The notes: generated by a model from the letters alone, not told the origin. Numbered from the stretch's first letter, positions 7,221 to 15,415 are shown. The stretch is 64,000 nt of DNA from Paenibacillus sp. SC116 (GCF_024733555.1 NZ_JANIOF010000003.1:124001-188000); one strand, 5' to 3'. Program-made: numbers and translations.

Positions 7221-8444
7221 ATGTTATCCTCCAACAAGAATAAAGTTATACTTTTGATTGGTGTGCTTGCCATTATACTGTTAATCATCGTGTATCGAAT
7301 GAATCGTATAGAGACACCCCAGTATTCCCAGAATAACGGTAATATTTTACCTGGTAGAACGGAAATAACGGATACACAATCATCAAGTAATGTTGAGTAT
7401 AGATCCAAGCATAAAATAGATACTCTATTTGTAAAACATCATCTGCTAAAGAATAATTCTACTGCGCCGAGTTACATAGACGACCGAACGATCATATTTG
7501 ATGTGGACCAGTATATTGATGAGAAAGGTACAAGCGTACATAATATTTTGAAGTTCGATAGGGACAAGAATAAGACGGAAAACATTTATCAATCCAAACC
7601 TAATATATCGATTGGTTCACTTGTTGGGATTAACAATGTTTTATATTGGGTGGAGTACCCTATATATCTTGAATCCGTAACTCCCTGGGAAATAAAATAC
7701 TATTCTTTAATTACTAAAGAAAAAGGCACCTTACGTAAAGGCGTAGGTGAGGACTTTATTAACCCACCGGTGCTTTTTGTAGAAAACAATCAATTAAGTT
7801 GGATAGAGAAAAGAATTGATGAAAAAGTAGTAACTAGCGAGGCCATCATATACAATCCCGATTCTAATAAGCAAGCAGTGGTAGGGGTAAGTCATCTCAA
7901 TGAAAAGGACAAAAATAAAAAGGATGGCCAGTTTATGCTGCACCATCGCCCTATAGAAGGTGGATTATTAATAAACCAATCTGTATTTAAACGTGTCAAC
8001 AATAAAACTACTAAAAACTTTGATTTGTATTTCTATCCATACAATAAAAAAATTTCGCCAACAGTAGTTTACCCGAACTCTAATGAAATTATTGATTTTA
8101 CAGCGAATCAAGAGTGGTTAGTGCTTTGTACTTATGGAAAGGTGCAAGTTATTAATAGAAAAAGTGGAAAGCTACAATATGAAGCACTCGGGGAATCCAA
8201 AGAAATGACATTCGATACTCCATTTATAAGAGGAGAATTTTTATATTATCGTTATTCAACAAACCAAATATTTAAACTGAATCTTAAAAATGGTGTTAAA
8301 GAAGAAGTTACCTCACCCCGTAGTATTACTTCAAAGATTTTTAATTCTAATCATTTCCTTGGATTTGCATATAACCAATCTGTCAATCCCAATAGCGACA
8401 ATCGAGTGGAGTTCACTATAATTAATACCGCGTCTGTTGATTAA
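7221..8444 (+). CDS. Membrane-anchored extracytoplasmic protein, beta-propeller-like
   Basis: 407 residues. A single transmembrane segment lies at about 8-25 (VILLIGVLAIILLIIVY), leaving a ~380-residue domain outside. That domain is a string of short strands with recurring blade-like units (for example VLYWVEYP, QLSWIEKR, WLVLCTYG, EFLYYRYS, then a hydrophilic turn), suggesting a beta-propeller, but no catalytic motif is seen. AGAGGTGAT precedes the ATG. It follows the C39-like peptidase directly and may be its receptor, regulator or co-factor. A similar pairing occurs at 49.9-51.9 kb. The function is unknown; the propeller idea is an inference from repeat rhythm. Confidence 0.6.
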   Translation: MLSSNKNKVILLIGVLAIILLIIVYRMNRIETPQYSQNNGNILPGRTEITDTQSSSNVEYRSKHKIDTLFVKHHLLKNNSTAPSYIDDRTIIFDVDQYIDEKGTSVHNILKFDRDKNKTENIYQSKPNISIGSLVGINNVLYWVEYPIYLESVTPWEIKYYSLITKEKGTLRKGVGEDFINPPVLFVENNQLSWIEKRIDEKVVTSEAIIYNPDSNKQAVVGVSHLNEKDKNKKDGQFMLHHRPIEGGLLINQSVFKRVNNKTTKNFDLYFYPYNKKISPTVVYPNSNEIIDFTANQEWLVLCTYGKVQVINRKSGKLQYEALGESKEMTFDTPFIRGEFLYYRYSTNQIFKLNLKNGVKEEVTSPRSITSKIFNSNHFLGFAYNQSVNPNSDNRVEFTIINTASVD

Positions 8445-8460
8445 CTAAATTTTCATTACT

Positions 8461-8500
8461 ACAAGGGCTGGTCTTATTAGAGAAACCAGTCCTTGTATTT
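8461..8500 (+). terminator. Terminator after the C39-like/propeller pair
   Basis: ACAAGGGCTGGT / ACCAGTCCTTGT hairpin (one mismatch) followed by ATTTGTT; it lies between convergent genes. Confidence 0.7.
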
Positions 8501-8537
8501 GTTATGCCTTACGATTCTATAATCACTTTTTTTGGAA

Positions 8538-9620
8538 TTAGTGAACAGGTACTGTAAGCCAGAAGGAATGCTCATTTCCTACTGAGTGCAATCCTGTTTT
8601 GCCACCTTGCTGTTCTACAATTTCCTTTACTAAGGACAAGCCTAATCCCGAGCCTCCTGTATCTCTGCTGCGAGAAGAATCTAGCCGGTAAAAACGCTCA
8701 AAGATGAGAGATGCCTGTTCATCTGGGATAGACTGCCCTATATTAGTGATGGTAACTCGGTAGTCGTTATGGGAATCATTCAGCTTTCCCACAATTGTCA
8801 CCCAGCCACCTTGGTCATATTGAAGCACATTTGTCAAAAGATTATGCAGCGCTTGTATGAGCCCATCTTCATCTCCAACCACTTGCGCAGATTCTATGTT
8901 GCATCGAAGAGTGATACCTCTACTTTTAAATTTGAGTGCAAAGTGGTCGATACAGGATTCAATAATTTTATGGATAGGAAGCACCTTCAACTCTTGCTCA
9001 TTGGAAATTTTCTTGGCCTGCCATACATTTAATTGGTGTAGTTGCTCAACCAAACGAGTTATACGTATCGACTCTTCGTGCAGAGACTCATACATCTCTC
9101 TGCTACCCTTAATTATGCCTGTACTTAATGCTTCCAAATATCCATTAATATTAGTCAGAGGTGTCCGTAATTCATGGGCGATATCGGATAGCATCTTCTT
9201 CCTTAACTCATCCACCTGTCGCAATTTTAGGCTTAACTGATTGAAATCCACTGTTAATTGCCCAATTTCATCGCGTACATGAACGGATAATGGTTCTGGC
9301 ATCTCTCCTTGAGCCATTTGTCGTGTAGCATCGCTCAGTTTTTTTAGAGGATGAAGCAGCTTCTTTACAAAATAGAAATGGAATACGCCTGCAATAACTA
9401 CGGCCAATAGGCTCGCCTTGATTAAAAACGTTTGCATCGTTTGCGTAAAGGCAACGCTGTCTTCTGGACTTACAGATGGATAATTAGCAAATAACAAGCA
9501 GGCATAATCTTTAACCGATACGCCCGCTAACCAGATAGCGATACCAATGACGGCTACATTGATCACAATCAGTTTCCACATAACATTGATTCGTATTGGG
9601 TTATTTTTGAAAGGCAACAA
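8538..9620 (-). CDS. Sensor histidine kinase
   Basis: About 360 residues. The first membrane segment (VINVAVIGIAIWLAGV) is followed by a short ~45-residue outside loop with a single Cys, a second membrane segment (LLAVVIAGVFHFYFV), a HAMP linker, the phospho-acceptor box IAHELRTPLTNINGYL and ATP-binding motifs (NLLTNVLQ, FERFYRLD, GGSGLGLSLV). It should phosphorylate the regulator encoded just upstream. The start is uncertain: TTG 9620 lies 7 bases after GGGG and overlaps the regulator's end by 20 bases; ATG 9668 and ATG 9581 are in frame without a good site. Being in an operon with CcdA and a TlpA-like thioredoxin suggests it may sense envelope redox state; that is an inference. Confidence 0.85.
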   Translation of the reverse strand: MLPFKNNPIRINVMWKLIVINVAVIGIAIWLAGVSVKDYACLLFANYPSVSPEDSVAFTQTMQTFLIKASLLAVVIAGVFHFYFVKKLLHPLKKLSDATRQMAQGEMPEPLSVHVRDEIGQLTVDFNQLSLKLRQVDELRKKMLSDIAHELRTPLTNINGYLEALSTGIIKGSREMYESLHEESIRITRLVEQLHQLNVWQAKKISNEQELKVLPIHKIIESCIDHFALKFKSRGITLRCNIESAQVVGDEDGLIQALHNLLTNVLQYDQGGWVTIVGKLNDSHNDYRVTITNIGQSIPDEQASLIFERFYRLDSSRSRDTGGSGLGLSLVKEIVEQQGGKTGLHSVGNEHSFWLTVPVH

Positions 9621-10296
9621 AGCGATACCCCATTCCCCGGATGGTTTCAATGAGTTCGCTGTCCCCATCCCATTTCAATTTTTCTCTTAGCTTTCCAATA
9701 TGCACATCAATTGTTCTTTCGATAACGACCTTTTCATTATTGGGATACAGTTCGTTAATGATCTGTTCTCTCGTTAGAATTTGATTCGGATGTGTCATTA
9801 AAAACTGCAAAAGGCGGAACTCATGTTGTGTAAGCAAAATAAGCTCCCCGTTGTAGTGAACTTCTCCCCTTGATGCTTTGATTGTGAGACCACGGTACGT
9901 AATTTTGCTGCAACGTTGACCTGTTCTCCGCAAGACAGATTCTACTCGTGCAACCAATTCAGCTGGACTGAAAGGCTTTGTAACATAATCATCGGCTCCA
10001 GATTTCAAGCCATCGATCCGATTTTGTTCTTCTACTTTAGCTGTCAGTATGATGATAGGAATCTGTTCCTTTAAGACTGCCCGAATATTTTTGCAGACTT
10101 CTTCTCCGCTCATTTTGGGAAGCATTAAGTCCAGAATAACAAGACAGGGATCGTGTTTTTTAAAGAGCAAGAGGGCTTCTTCTCCATCACCAGCTTCATA
10201 TACTTCATATCCTTCCTTTTGAAGATAAAGGACAATGAGTTTGCGGATCTTCATATCGTCCTCTACCACCAATATCCCTGTCCCAGGTGCAGTCAT
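9601..10296 (-). CDS. OmpR/PhoB-family response regulator
   Basis: 231 residues. The receiver domain has the acidic pocket EDD, phospho-acceptor Asp in VILDLMLP and the Lys in VTKPFSP. The C-terminal winged helix ends ERTIDVHIGKLREKL and IRGMGYRF, as usual for OmpR-type regulators. GGAGG lies 8 bases before the ATG. It starts 20 bases after the TlpA-like gene and overlaps the kinase gene, so the pair is made together. Its targets may include this operon itself; no direct operator evidence was found. Confidence 0.92.
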   Translation of the reverse strand: MTAPGTGILVVEDDMKIRKLIVLYLQKEGYEVYEAGDGEEALLLFKKHDPCLVILDLMLPKMSGEEVCKNIRAVLKEQIPIIILTAKVEEQNRIDGLKSGADDYVTKPFSPAELVARVESVLRRTGQRCSKITYRGLTIKASRGEVHYNGELILLTQHEFRLLQFLMTHPNQILTREQIINELYPNNEKVVIERTIDVHIGKLREKLKWDGDSELIETIRGMGYRFVAFQK

Positions 10297-10316
10297 TCTG
10301 AATACCTCCAGCTTTA

Positions 10317-10907
10317 TTAATTGAGATCTGCAATTATCTTTTCCATCATGTCTTCATTCATAGGTCCTGTAATCTTCTGCTGAACAATTCCGTTCGAATC
10401 GATCACATAACTTGTGGGAAGCATATAAGATTGATAAATTAAGGCTACTTCACTTTTAGGGTCTAATACAACAGGGAACGTGATCCCCATCTCATCCAAA
10501 AACATAGGAATGCTATCTACATTTTTCTCGGATTGTGTCATGTTTACAGCTAGAATGGTAACATTTTCGTCTTTGTATTTATCATAAATGTTTTGCATAT
10601 CTGGCATTTCAACCTTACAAGGTGGACACCAAGTTGCCCACATATTTAGGATTACCTTTTTTCCTCTAAAATCGGAAAGCTTAACACTATTTCCTTCTAA
10701 AGTTTTGAGTTCAAAGTCGGGGGCAAGGTTGCCCTGGTTAATGCCAACCTCAAGCGAAGACTCGTCCAATTTATTATTTGCTTGTTCGGTGTTAGCTAGG
10801 CTTTCCTGCTTAGCATCATTTTTCTTGATCGTATCGTATATGCCCCATGAAACCAAACTGAGCAGGATTGAGATGATGAATATATTCTTCTTCATAGACG
10901 TTTTCAT
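10317..10907 (-). CDS. ResA/TlpA-like membrane-anchored thioredoxin
   Basis: 196 residues. Residues ~8-24 form an uncleaved signal anchor (IFIISILLSLVSWGIY). The thioredoxin fold lies outside: APDFELKTLEGNSVKLSDFRGK, then the active site WATWCPPC, then the cis-Pro region MLPTSYVID. Proteins of this type reduce disulfides outside the membrane, for example in apocytochrome c maturation or spore-envelope synthesis, taking electrons from CcdA, whose gene lies 21 bases upstream. AAAGGA precedes the ATG. The gene order CcdA-TlpA-regulator-kinase suggests the redox step and the sensing pair are linked. Confidence 0.88.
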   Translation of the reverse strand: MKTSMKKNIFIISILLSLVSWGIYDTIKKNDAKQESLANTEQANNKLDESSLEVGINQGNLAPDFELKTLEGNSVKLSDFRGKKVILNMWATWCPPCKVEMPDMQNIYDKYKDENVTILAVNMTQSEKNVDSIPMFLDEMGITFPVVLDPKSEVALIYQSYMLPTSYVIDSNGIVQQKITGPMNEDMMEKIIADLN

Positions 10908-10928
10908 TGCATGATTATCCTTTCTACA

Positions 10929-11639
10929 TTAAAGAATGGGTGGTGCAATAGCAGCGAGCCACGCACTTAATTTTTGGAGTTGTCCCGTAAATAGCAGCAA
11001 ACCCATCACAATTAGAATCCATCCGTTCAGCAGCGACAGGCGAGGAAGCAGTTTGTTCACTTTCTTTATGACGCCAAGAGATCTGGTCAGCAGGAGTGAG
11101 ATCAATAAGAAGGGAACCCCCAGACCCAACGAATAAAACATCAGTAGGAAGATTCCGCTGGACATTGTTTCTGTAGATCCGGCCAGCAATAGAATCGATG
11201 ATAAGGCCAGTCCGACACATGGTGTCCAACCCGTCCCAAAGGCAAGTCCTACGACAAAGGAATGCCATGAATTTATAGGGCCGTTGGTCTCCCACTTCTT
11301 TTGAAACATGAGAAAACGGATATTCAGTAGCCCTACCGTTTGCAGGCCGAAAATAATAATGAGCAGTCCGCTTACCTTTTCAATAATTCCTCGATTTGCA
11401 GCGAAGGATTGTCCAATCATACTAGCGGAGGCACCCATCATCATGAATACCAAAGTAAAACCGAGAATAAAGAGGAAGGAGCGCATCATCAGTGTTTTTT
11501 TAGAAACCATTAATTTATCCCCTGCCACATGGGAGCCCGTAAGATTGGCAACATAGGCGGGTAAGAGTGGAAAAATACAAGGCGAAAGGAAAGATAACAT
11601 TCCTGCCGCTATAGCAAATAAGATTGAGATATCGTCCAT
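10929..11639 (-). CDS. ccdA: CcdA-family thiol-disulfide membrane transporter
   Basis: 236 residues with about six transmembrane segments. The two conserved cysteines are visible: SPCIFPLLP in the first segment and GWTPCVG in the fourth, the signature of CcdA/DsbD-beta proteins that carry electrons from cytoplasmic thioredoxin to extracytoplasmic thiol reductases. GGAGG stands 9 bases before the ATG. It lies between an Lgt-like membrane gene (48 bases upstream) and a TlpA/ResA-like gene (21 bases downstream), its probable electron acceptor. The symbol is by family; several ccdA paralogs are common, so this copy need not be the cytochrome c one. Confidence 0.88.
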   Translation of the reverse strand: MDDISILFAIAAGMLSFLSPCIFPLLPAYVANLTGSHVAGDKLMVSKKTLMMRSFLFILGFTLVFMMMGASASMIGQSFAANRGIIEKVSGLLIIIFGLQTVGLLNIRFLMFQKKWETNGPINSWHSFVVGLAFGTGWTPCVGLALSSILLLAGSTETMSSGIFLLMFYSLGLGVPFLLISLLLTRSLGVIKKVNKLLPRLSLLNGWILIVMGLLLFTGQLQKLSAWLAAIAPPIL

Positions 11640-11687
11640 CTATATATCCTCCAACAGCGTAGTCCTGTTTACAATAACGTCGTATTG

Positions 11688-12377
11688 TTAAGAAACTTTA
11701 AAGTTGCCTTTCATCTTGAAGTTCTGAAGAAATAAACAGCTTACTGCAAGCGCTAAAAAGAGTAGCTGTTCCTTTGATAAGCCTAGAAACACGACTGAAC
11801 GCTCATTTTGCAAAAAGGAAATAAAAATTTTACCGATACTGAACCAAAGAATAAGTTGACAAATTTCATGCGGCCGTCTAAAGTTCTCTTTGCTGATATA
11901 CATCCAAATCATCAGTGTGAGTGTTAGAAAAAACGAAGTGAGGTCAGATAACGCGGTTTGCACGGTGCTGCTGAATAAGAGATGGAACATAGCATCAATA
12001 AGTTTATAGGCTAATAAACCCGTTGCTACTGTTGCTGCGTAGATCCAGCCCGAAACTCCTCGCTTTTTTGATTTAATGGTCAGGAAGATGAATGCTATAA
12101 TAGCCGCCAGCCACATTCCGCGATCGCCGCCGTTAAAGTAAAGCAGGTAGTACAGATTATTAAAAACTTGAACGGGGTTAAAAATAAGGGTGCTGAACTT
12201 CCAAGTCAGCAGAGCCCAAAAAGAAATATCCGTTATATCTTCTAAAATGGAGCTGTTTAATTCGCTGGAGTCTTTTAGCCAATATTTCATGGCAATATAA
12301 GCCGCTAATGCGGAAAAGGCAAAAGCGATATACGAGTACTTAATGATCAACGATCCCCAAACAATAGCGTCTTGCAT
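11688..12377 (-). CDS. Polytopic membrane protein, weakly Lgt-like, first gene of the redox operon
   Basis: 229 residues with six or seven hydrophobic segments. The piece FNPVQVFNNLYYLLYFNGGDRG recalls the region of prolipoprotein diacylglyceryl transferase (Lgt) that contains a conserved G-G/R pattern, but the full Lgt signature is absent and the key His-Gly motif was not found, so a transferase role is doubtful. I chose ATG 12377, 9 bases after AAGGAGG; ATG 12386 abuts the site. It is the promoter-proximal gene of a five-gene leftward set. Members of this family often sit beside CcdA/TlpA genes in bacilli, as I recall; the function is unknown. Confidence 0.65.
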   Translation of the reverse strand: MQDAIVWGSLIIKYSYIAFAFSALAAYIAMKYWLKDSSELNSSILEDITDISFWALLTWKFSTLIFNPVQVFNNLYYLLYFNGGDRGMWLAAIIAFIFLTIKSKKRGVSGWIYAATVATGLLAYKLIDAMFHLLFSSTVQTALSDLTSFFLTLTLMIWMYISKENFRRPHEICQLILWFSIGKIFISFLQNERSVVFLGLSKEQLLFLALAVSCLFLQNFKMKGNFKVS

Positions 12378-12679
12378 CAAGATCATCCTCCTTATTAATA
12401 AGAAATACTTAATACAATAAGGCCTGATTGTTAAGTTTCGTTAAACTTGAGCATCTTTGTTATAGCCCTTTGTTCCATGCAGTATCATATCAACAAAATC
12501 AGGTAGAGACTGAATGTAGTAGCTAATGATTACTGTAGAGGATACATATTCAGCTTAATAGAGAAATGAAAACAAACTCTCTTATATAATAATAAACTTA
12601 CAAAATTCCCCTTACTTCGACAAAAAGAATAAGTTATCCTTAAACAGTAGTAAATGCTTATATTTTTTAGGAGGTAACT

Positions 12680-13141
12680 ATGAAGCTTAAAAAGGTGTTT
12701 TTAGCTTTGGGTTTGTTTGCAACTATGTTTAGTGCATCATCCTTTTCCACGGTATCTGCTAAATCAGGGTGGGCAGATAATGTTTTCAGTGCTCAGCCAT
12801 TACTTCTTAATCAAGTTAATTTTGGATATTTAGATTCTGGTGGGGACGCGGATTTTTACTCCTACTATAATAATTCCAATGAAATACAATATGTTGAATT
12901 TGGGGCAAACCCATGGGGAAATAACTCATCTTCACTGAATTATGATGTAGTTGCGCATATTTTTGATGAATTAGGGAATACAATAAATGTTTATCATGTT
13001 TATGATAATGGTATGGGCTATGGAGATTGGTCAAATACGAATTTGTATCCTGGCTGGAAAGTAGTGTGGGCAATTGCCCCTGTAAACTCTGCTAGTACTG
13101 GGACGGATAACCAGTACCGCACTCGCGTAAGGTTGTATTAA
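12680..13141 (+). CDS. Small secreted protein, PPC-like beta domain
   Basis: 153 residues with a clear signal peptide (KKVFLALGLFATMFSAS..., cleavage after VSA near 28). The mature ~125 residues are rich in Asn, Tyr and Gly. The unit NFGYLDSGGDADFYSYY resembles the opening of bacterial pre-peptidase C-terminal (PPC) domains, which often have DxDxYxf; the similarity is weak. AGGAGG precedes the ATG, and TATAAT at 12585 could be its -10 box. It is divergent from the redox operon and followed by its own terminator. No function can be given. Confidence 0.7.
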   Translation: MKLKKVFLALGLFATMFSASSFSTVSAKSGWADNVFSAQPLLLNQVNFGYLDSGGDADFYSYYNNSNEIQYVEFGANPWGNNSSSLNYDVVAHIFDELGNTINVYHVYDNGMGYGDWSNTNLYPGWKVVWAIAPVNSASTGTDNQYRTRVRLY

Positions 13142-13153
13142 TCGAGATAAAAT

Positions 13154-13182
13154 GAGCAACCTTTTATAAAGGGTTGCTCTTT
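13154..13182 (+). terminator. Terminator of the small secreted protein gene
   Basis: GAGCAACC / GGTTGCTC hairpin with a ~10-base loop and a short T-run. Confidence 0.75.
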
Positions 13183-13365
13183 CCAAAGTACTTCGATGAT
13201 GCTATGTAGACTCCTTGCAGGATGGATTTCAGCTGTACGGCAGGCGAAAAGGAGTATATGCCTCATTAGATCCAAAATTTTTTTTTGAACTTTAATTAAT
13301 TCCAATTTCTATTTTCGCGGAGATGTGTTATTATAAGAATAATGAAATAGTGACCCAAACGAATT

Positions 13366-13434
13366 CACATAACGTAGAGGGCTATTGATACTTTAATAAC
13401 CTTGTACAGTATGTGGATTTTTATTTTTTGCATA
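13366..13434 (+). promoter_or_regulatory. Structured 5' leader of the cold-shock gene with terminator-like hairpin
   Basis: CACATA (13366-71) pairs with TATGTG (13410-15), and the stem continues with small bulges through GG/CC and TATT/AATA to a loop GATACTTT. It is followed at once by GATTTTTATTTTTT, the look of an intrinsic terminator, yet it lies about 35 bases before the ribosome binding site of the cold-shock gene. Long structured leaders controlling cold-shock protein synthesis are well known; whether this one attenuates transcription is an inference. A -10-like TTATTATAAG lies near 13328; the rest of the 13183-13481 gap shows nothing else. Confidence 0.5.
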
Positions 13435-13481
13435 AAGAATAAGAATGTCATATAACATTTAATTAAAGGTGGTAATTTTTA

Positions 13482-13682
13482 ATGGAACAAGGTATCGTAA
13501 AATGGTTTAACGCAGAAAAAGGATTCGGCTTCATCGAAGTTGAAGGCGGCAACGATGTATTCGTACACTTCAGCGCAATCACTGGCGACGGCTTCAAGTC
13601 TTTGGACGAAGGTCAACGCGTTGAGTTCAACATCGTACAAGGCAACCGTGGTCCACAAGCTGAGAACGTTGTTAAACTTTAA
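13482..13682 (+). CDS. Cold-shock protein, CspA/CspB family
   Basis: 66 residues with the RNA-binding motifs RNP1 KGFGFI and RNP2 VFVHF, the classical five-stranded nucleic-acid chaperone of bacteria. It melts RNA structure and helps transcription and translation at low temperature, or permanently if constitutive. The start has AAGGTGGT about 7 bases upstream, and the protein has the family's normal length, so the call is firm. The leader is long and structured, and a terminator follows 15 bases after the stop. Confidence 0.97.
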   Translation: MEQGIVKWFNAEKGFGFIEVEGGNDVFVHFSAITGDGFKSLDEGQRVEFNIVQGNRGPQAENVVKL

Positions 13683-13696
13683 TTTTTAAAGATAAA

Positions 13697-13727
13697 AGAG
13701 CTCTGAACTTAGGTTCAGGGCTTTTTT
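13697..13727 (+). terminator. Terminator of the cold-shock gene
   Basis: AGCTCTGAAC / GTTCAGGGCT hairpin (G-T pair) with a short loop and six T. Confidence 0.88.
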
Positions 13728-13800
13728 ATTTTCACTCCTCCATATCAACATGGTAACTACATTCATGTTCTCCGATTCTACACAGTGCTTGAATCCTTGC

Positions 13801-13828
13801 ACCAACCTCACAATAGACACATACAATA
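13801..13828 (+). promoter_or_regulatory. Sigma-K-like promoter of tgl
   Basis: ACC at 13801-13803 and CATACAATA at 13820-13828, separated by 16 bases, match the mother-cell sigma-K consensus (AC, 16-17 bases, CATAnnnTA). It lies 29 bases before the tgl ATG. In B. subtilis tgl is transcribed late in the mother cell, which fits. Confidence 0.5.
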
Positions 13829-13857
13829 GCCTAAATCAAAAATCATGGGGGATAACG

Positions 13858-14691
13858 ATGATTCTGATTAATGGTGTTAGTCCCGAGCAAATCAACATGA
13901 TGCCTTTATCAACCTTGGAGAGAAGTATATTGAGCAAGAAACAAAACAGCCCTGTCGTTTATCGTTACGATTCCCTTGGCGCCTTGAACTTTGAATTAAA
14001 GACGAGAGTTAGTATTGTAGAGGCGGCCAAAACCCTTAATGCTAGCGGTGTAGACTTTGCTGACTTCGATAAATCACGATGCAATGAGCAATTTTGGATT
14101 CGTATGGAAAATGGAGGATTCCAACTGCGGAGCGATGTGCTGCCTTCTGATGGGATTAATGATATTTTCCGAAATGGCAAGCTATACGCATTCGAATGCT
14201 CGATGGCTATCGTGATGGTGTTATATAAGGCAATATTAGATGTGCTCCCGAAGCAAACCTTTAATAGGCATTTTCAGGATTTAGTTTTATATGGCTGGCA
14301 TTATGATAAAGATTTGCCGCTGCGGAAAATAGAAAGTGGACTAGAGGTTTACCCTGGGGACGTACAATATTTTAAAAATCCGGACTACGATCCAGAAACA
14401 CCGGAATGGCAGGGAGAAAATGTTGTCGTGCTCGGGGATGATTTGTATTTTGGGCACGGTATCGGAATCCGAACGTCGAGGGGTATGATTGATGCTTTGA
14501 ATAAAGCAAGACGACCTTTTAGTTACACGTCAGCTTATCTTATGGATGAAGTTGTCATACTGGAATATGAGCTGCTTCGTACGCTTCCATTAAGGGAAGA
14601 ACGAACAGGAATGGATGATGTGGGCGTGCTTACTGCTCATATTGGCACGCAGGCATATCATTATAAAAATGACAAGTTTGATGTTGTATGA
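13858..14691 (+). CDS. tgl: Spore coat protein-glutamine gamma-glutamyltransferase
   Basis: 277 residues, slightly longer than the ~245 of B. subtilis Tgl. Recognisable segments are FELKTRVSIVEAAKTLNASG, then FECSMAIV with the catalytic Cys, LYGWHYDKDLPL, YFKNPDYDP and GENVVVLGDDLYFGHGIGI, in the Tgl order. The enzyme makes epsilon-(gamma-glutamyl)-lysine cross-links in the spore coat and so acts in the mother cell. I chose ATG 13858, preceded by GGGG about 5-7 bases upstream; the frame continues up to 13750 without a site. It follows a candidate sigma-K promoter and has its own terminator. Confidence 0.92.
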   Translation: MILINGVSPEQINMMPLSTLERSILSKKQNSPVVYRYDSLGALNFELKTRVSIVEAAKTLNASGVDFADFDKSRCNEQFWIRMENGGFQLRSDVLPSDGINDIFRNGKLYAFECSMAIVMVLYKAILDVLPKQTFNRHFQDLVLYGWHYDKDLPLRKIESGLEVYPGDVQYFKNPDYDPETPEWQGENVVVLGDDLYFGHGIGIRTSRGMIDALNKARRPFSYTSAYLMDEVVILEYELLRTLPLREERTGMDDVGVLTAHIGTQAYHYKNDKFDVV

Positions 14692-14719
14692 GGCTAATGG
14701 AACTTTTCATGTAATAGGT

Positions 14720-14759
14720 ACCTTCAAGTGCGTCGTAGTACGTGTTTGAAGGTTTTTTT
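14720..14759 (+). terminator. Terminator of tgl
   Basis: ACCTTCAA / TTGAAGGT arms with a partly paired 18-base interior, followed by seven T. Confidence 0.8.
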
Positions 14760-14847
14760 ATTTTCTGGGATACAGGCAATTGTCCATAACTTTCCTTCAT
14801 GTGGCTCATCTACTGTAGGAGTAGGAAGGAGAGGTGAGTTAGGCACA

Positions 14848-15216
14848 GTGAAATATTCAACTGGCATACTGCGCAAAGCACCAAGAACAAATTATGCGCT
14901 CGTGGATGTGGTGAACTTAAATACTCGAAATAGTCGAAGCGTCACCGTTCAAGTGTTTGATTGGTCGAATGGAAATGCTATTCCTTTAAAGCTGAGTCCG
15001 TATCATTTGAGAACATGCAGGATTAGGGTAGGTCCTAATCAATCGGTGTATGTATATGCGGATGTTACAAAAGTGAAGTTTAAGTACGAGGTTCGTATCA
15101 CACAGTCAGATGCGCGTGATCTGATTTCGAATGTAACAGGCGTTACAAAGGTTACGTTTGCACCGCAGGCGGGAGATACTGTACTTCAGCATAATCTGGT
15201 GCGAATCACATCATAG
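14848..15216 (+). CDS. Small conserved surface-type protein of unknown function
   Basis: 122 residues, beta-rich, with no signal peptide. Features are ILRKAPRTNYALVDVVNLN, VTVQVFDWSNG and VYVYADVT, alternating hydrophobic/polar strands typical of a beta-sandwich. I recall similar small proteins among Bacillus spore-surface or exosporium-associated sets, but cannot confirm the family. I chose GTG 14848 because GAGGTGA lies 9 bases before it and the open frame upstream overlaps the tgl terminator. Its place just after tgl fits a spore-coat substrate, which is only a guess. Confidence 0.55.
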   Translation: MKYSTGILRKAPRTNYALVDVVNLNTRNSRSVTVQVFDWSNGNAIPLKLSPYHLRTCRIRVGPNQSVYVYADVTKVKFKYEVRITQSDARDLISNVTGVTKVTFAPQAGDTVLQHNLVRITS

Positions 15217-15262
15217 AAAGAATAGAACTAGTACCCAGCGAGTTTTCTAATGCTGAGGTACA

Positions 15263-15284
15263 TATTGCTGTGTAAGCAGCAATA
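15263..15284. repeat. Perfect 8-bp hairpin
   Basis: TATTGCTG / CAGCAATA with a 6-base loop, 47 bases after the preceding gene and directly before a larger hairpin. Confidence 0.6.
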
Positions 15285-15288
15285 GTTA

Positions 15289-15342
15289 GGAACAAACCAA
15301 CCACAGTATCAAGTTGTTTATAGCCTGTGGTTGGTTTGTTCC
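15289..15342. terminator. Perfect 18-bp inverted repeat between convergent genes
   Basis: GGAACAAACCAACCACAG pairs exactly with CTGTGGTTGGTTTGTTCC across an 18-base loop. No T-run follows on either strand, so if it ends transcription it does so for both genes by another means or by stem strength. Confidence 0.55.
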
Positions 15343-15415
15343 GTGATTTATAGTTGACGAACCATGTCATTAGAGAGTGGCTAAAGTGTTTGAAATTCTT
15401 TGCTGACTTGCCTAC

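Noticed and set aside
11688-12377. Prolipoprotein diacylglyceryl transferase (lgt)
   Set aside because: Only one short segment is similar; the main Lgt signature is not seen.
3261-14740. Shared 12-mer GTGCGTCGTAGT at 3261 and about 14729
   Set aside because: A 12-base match between two places in 64 kb is expected by chance many times.
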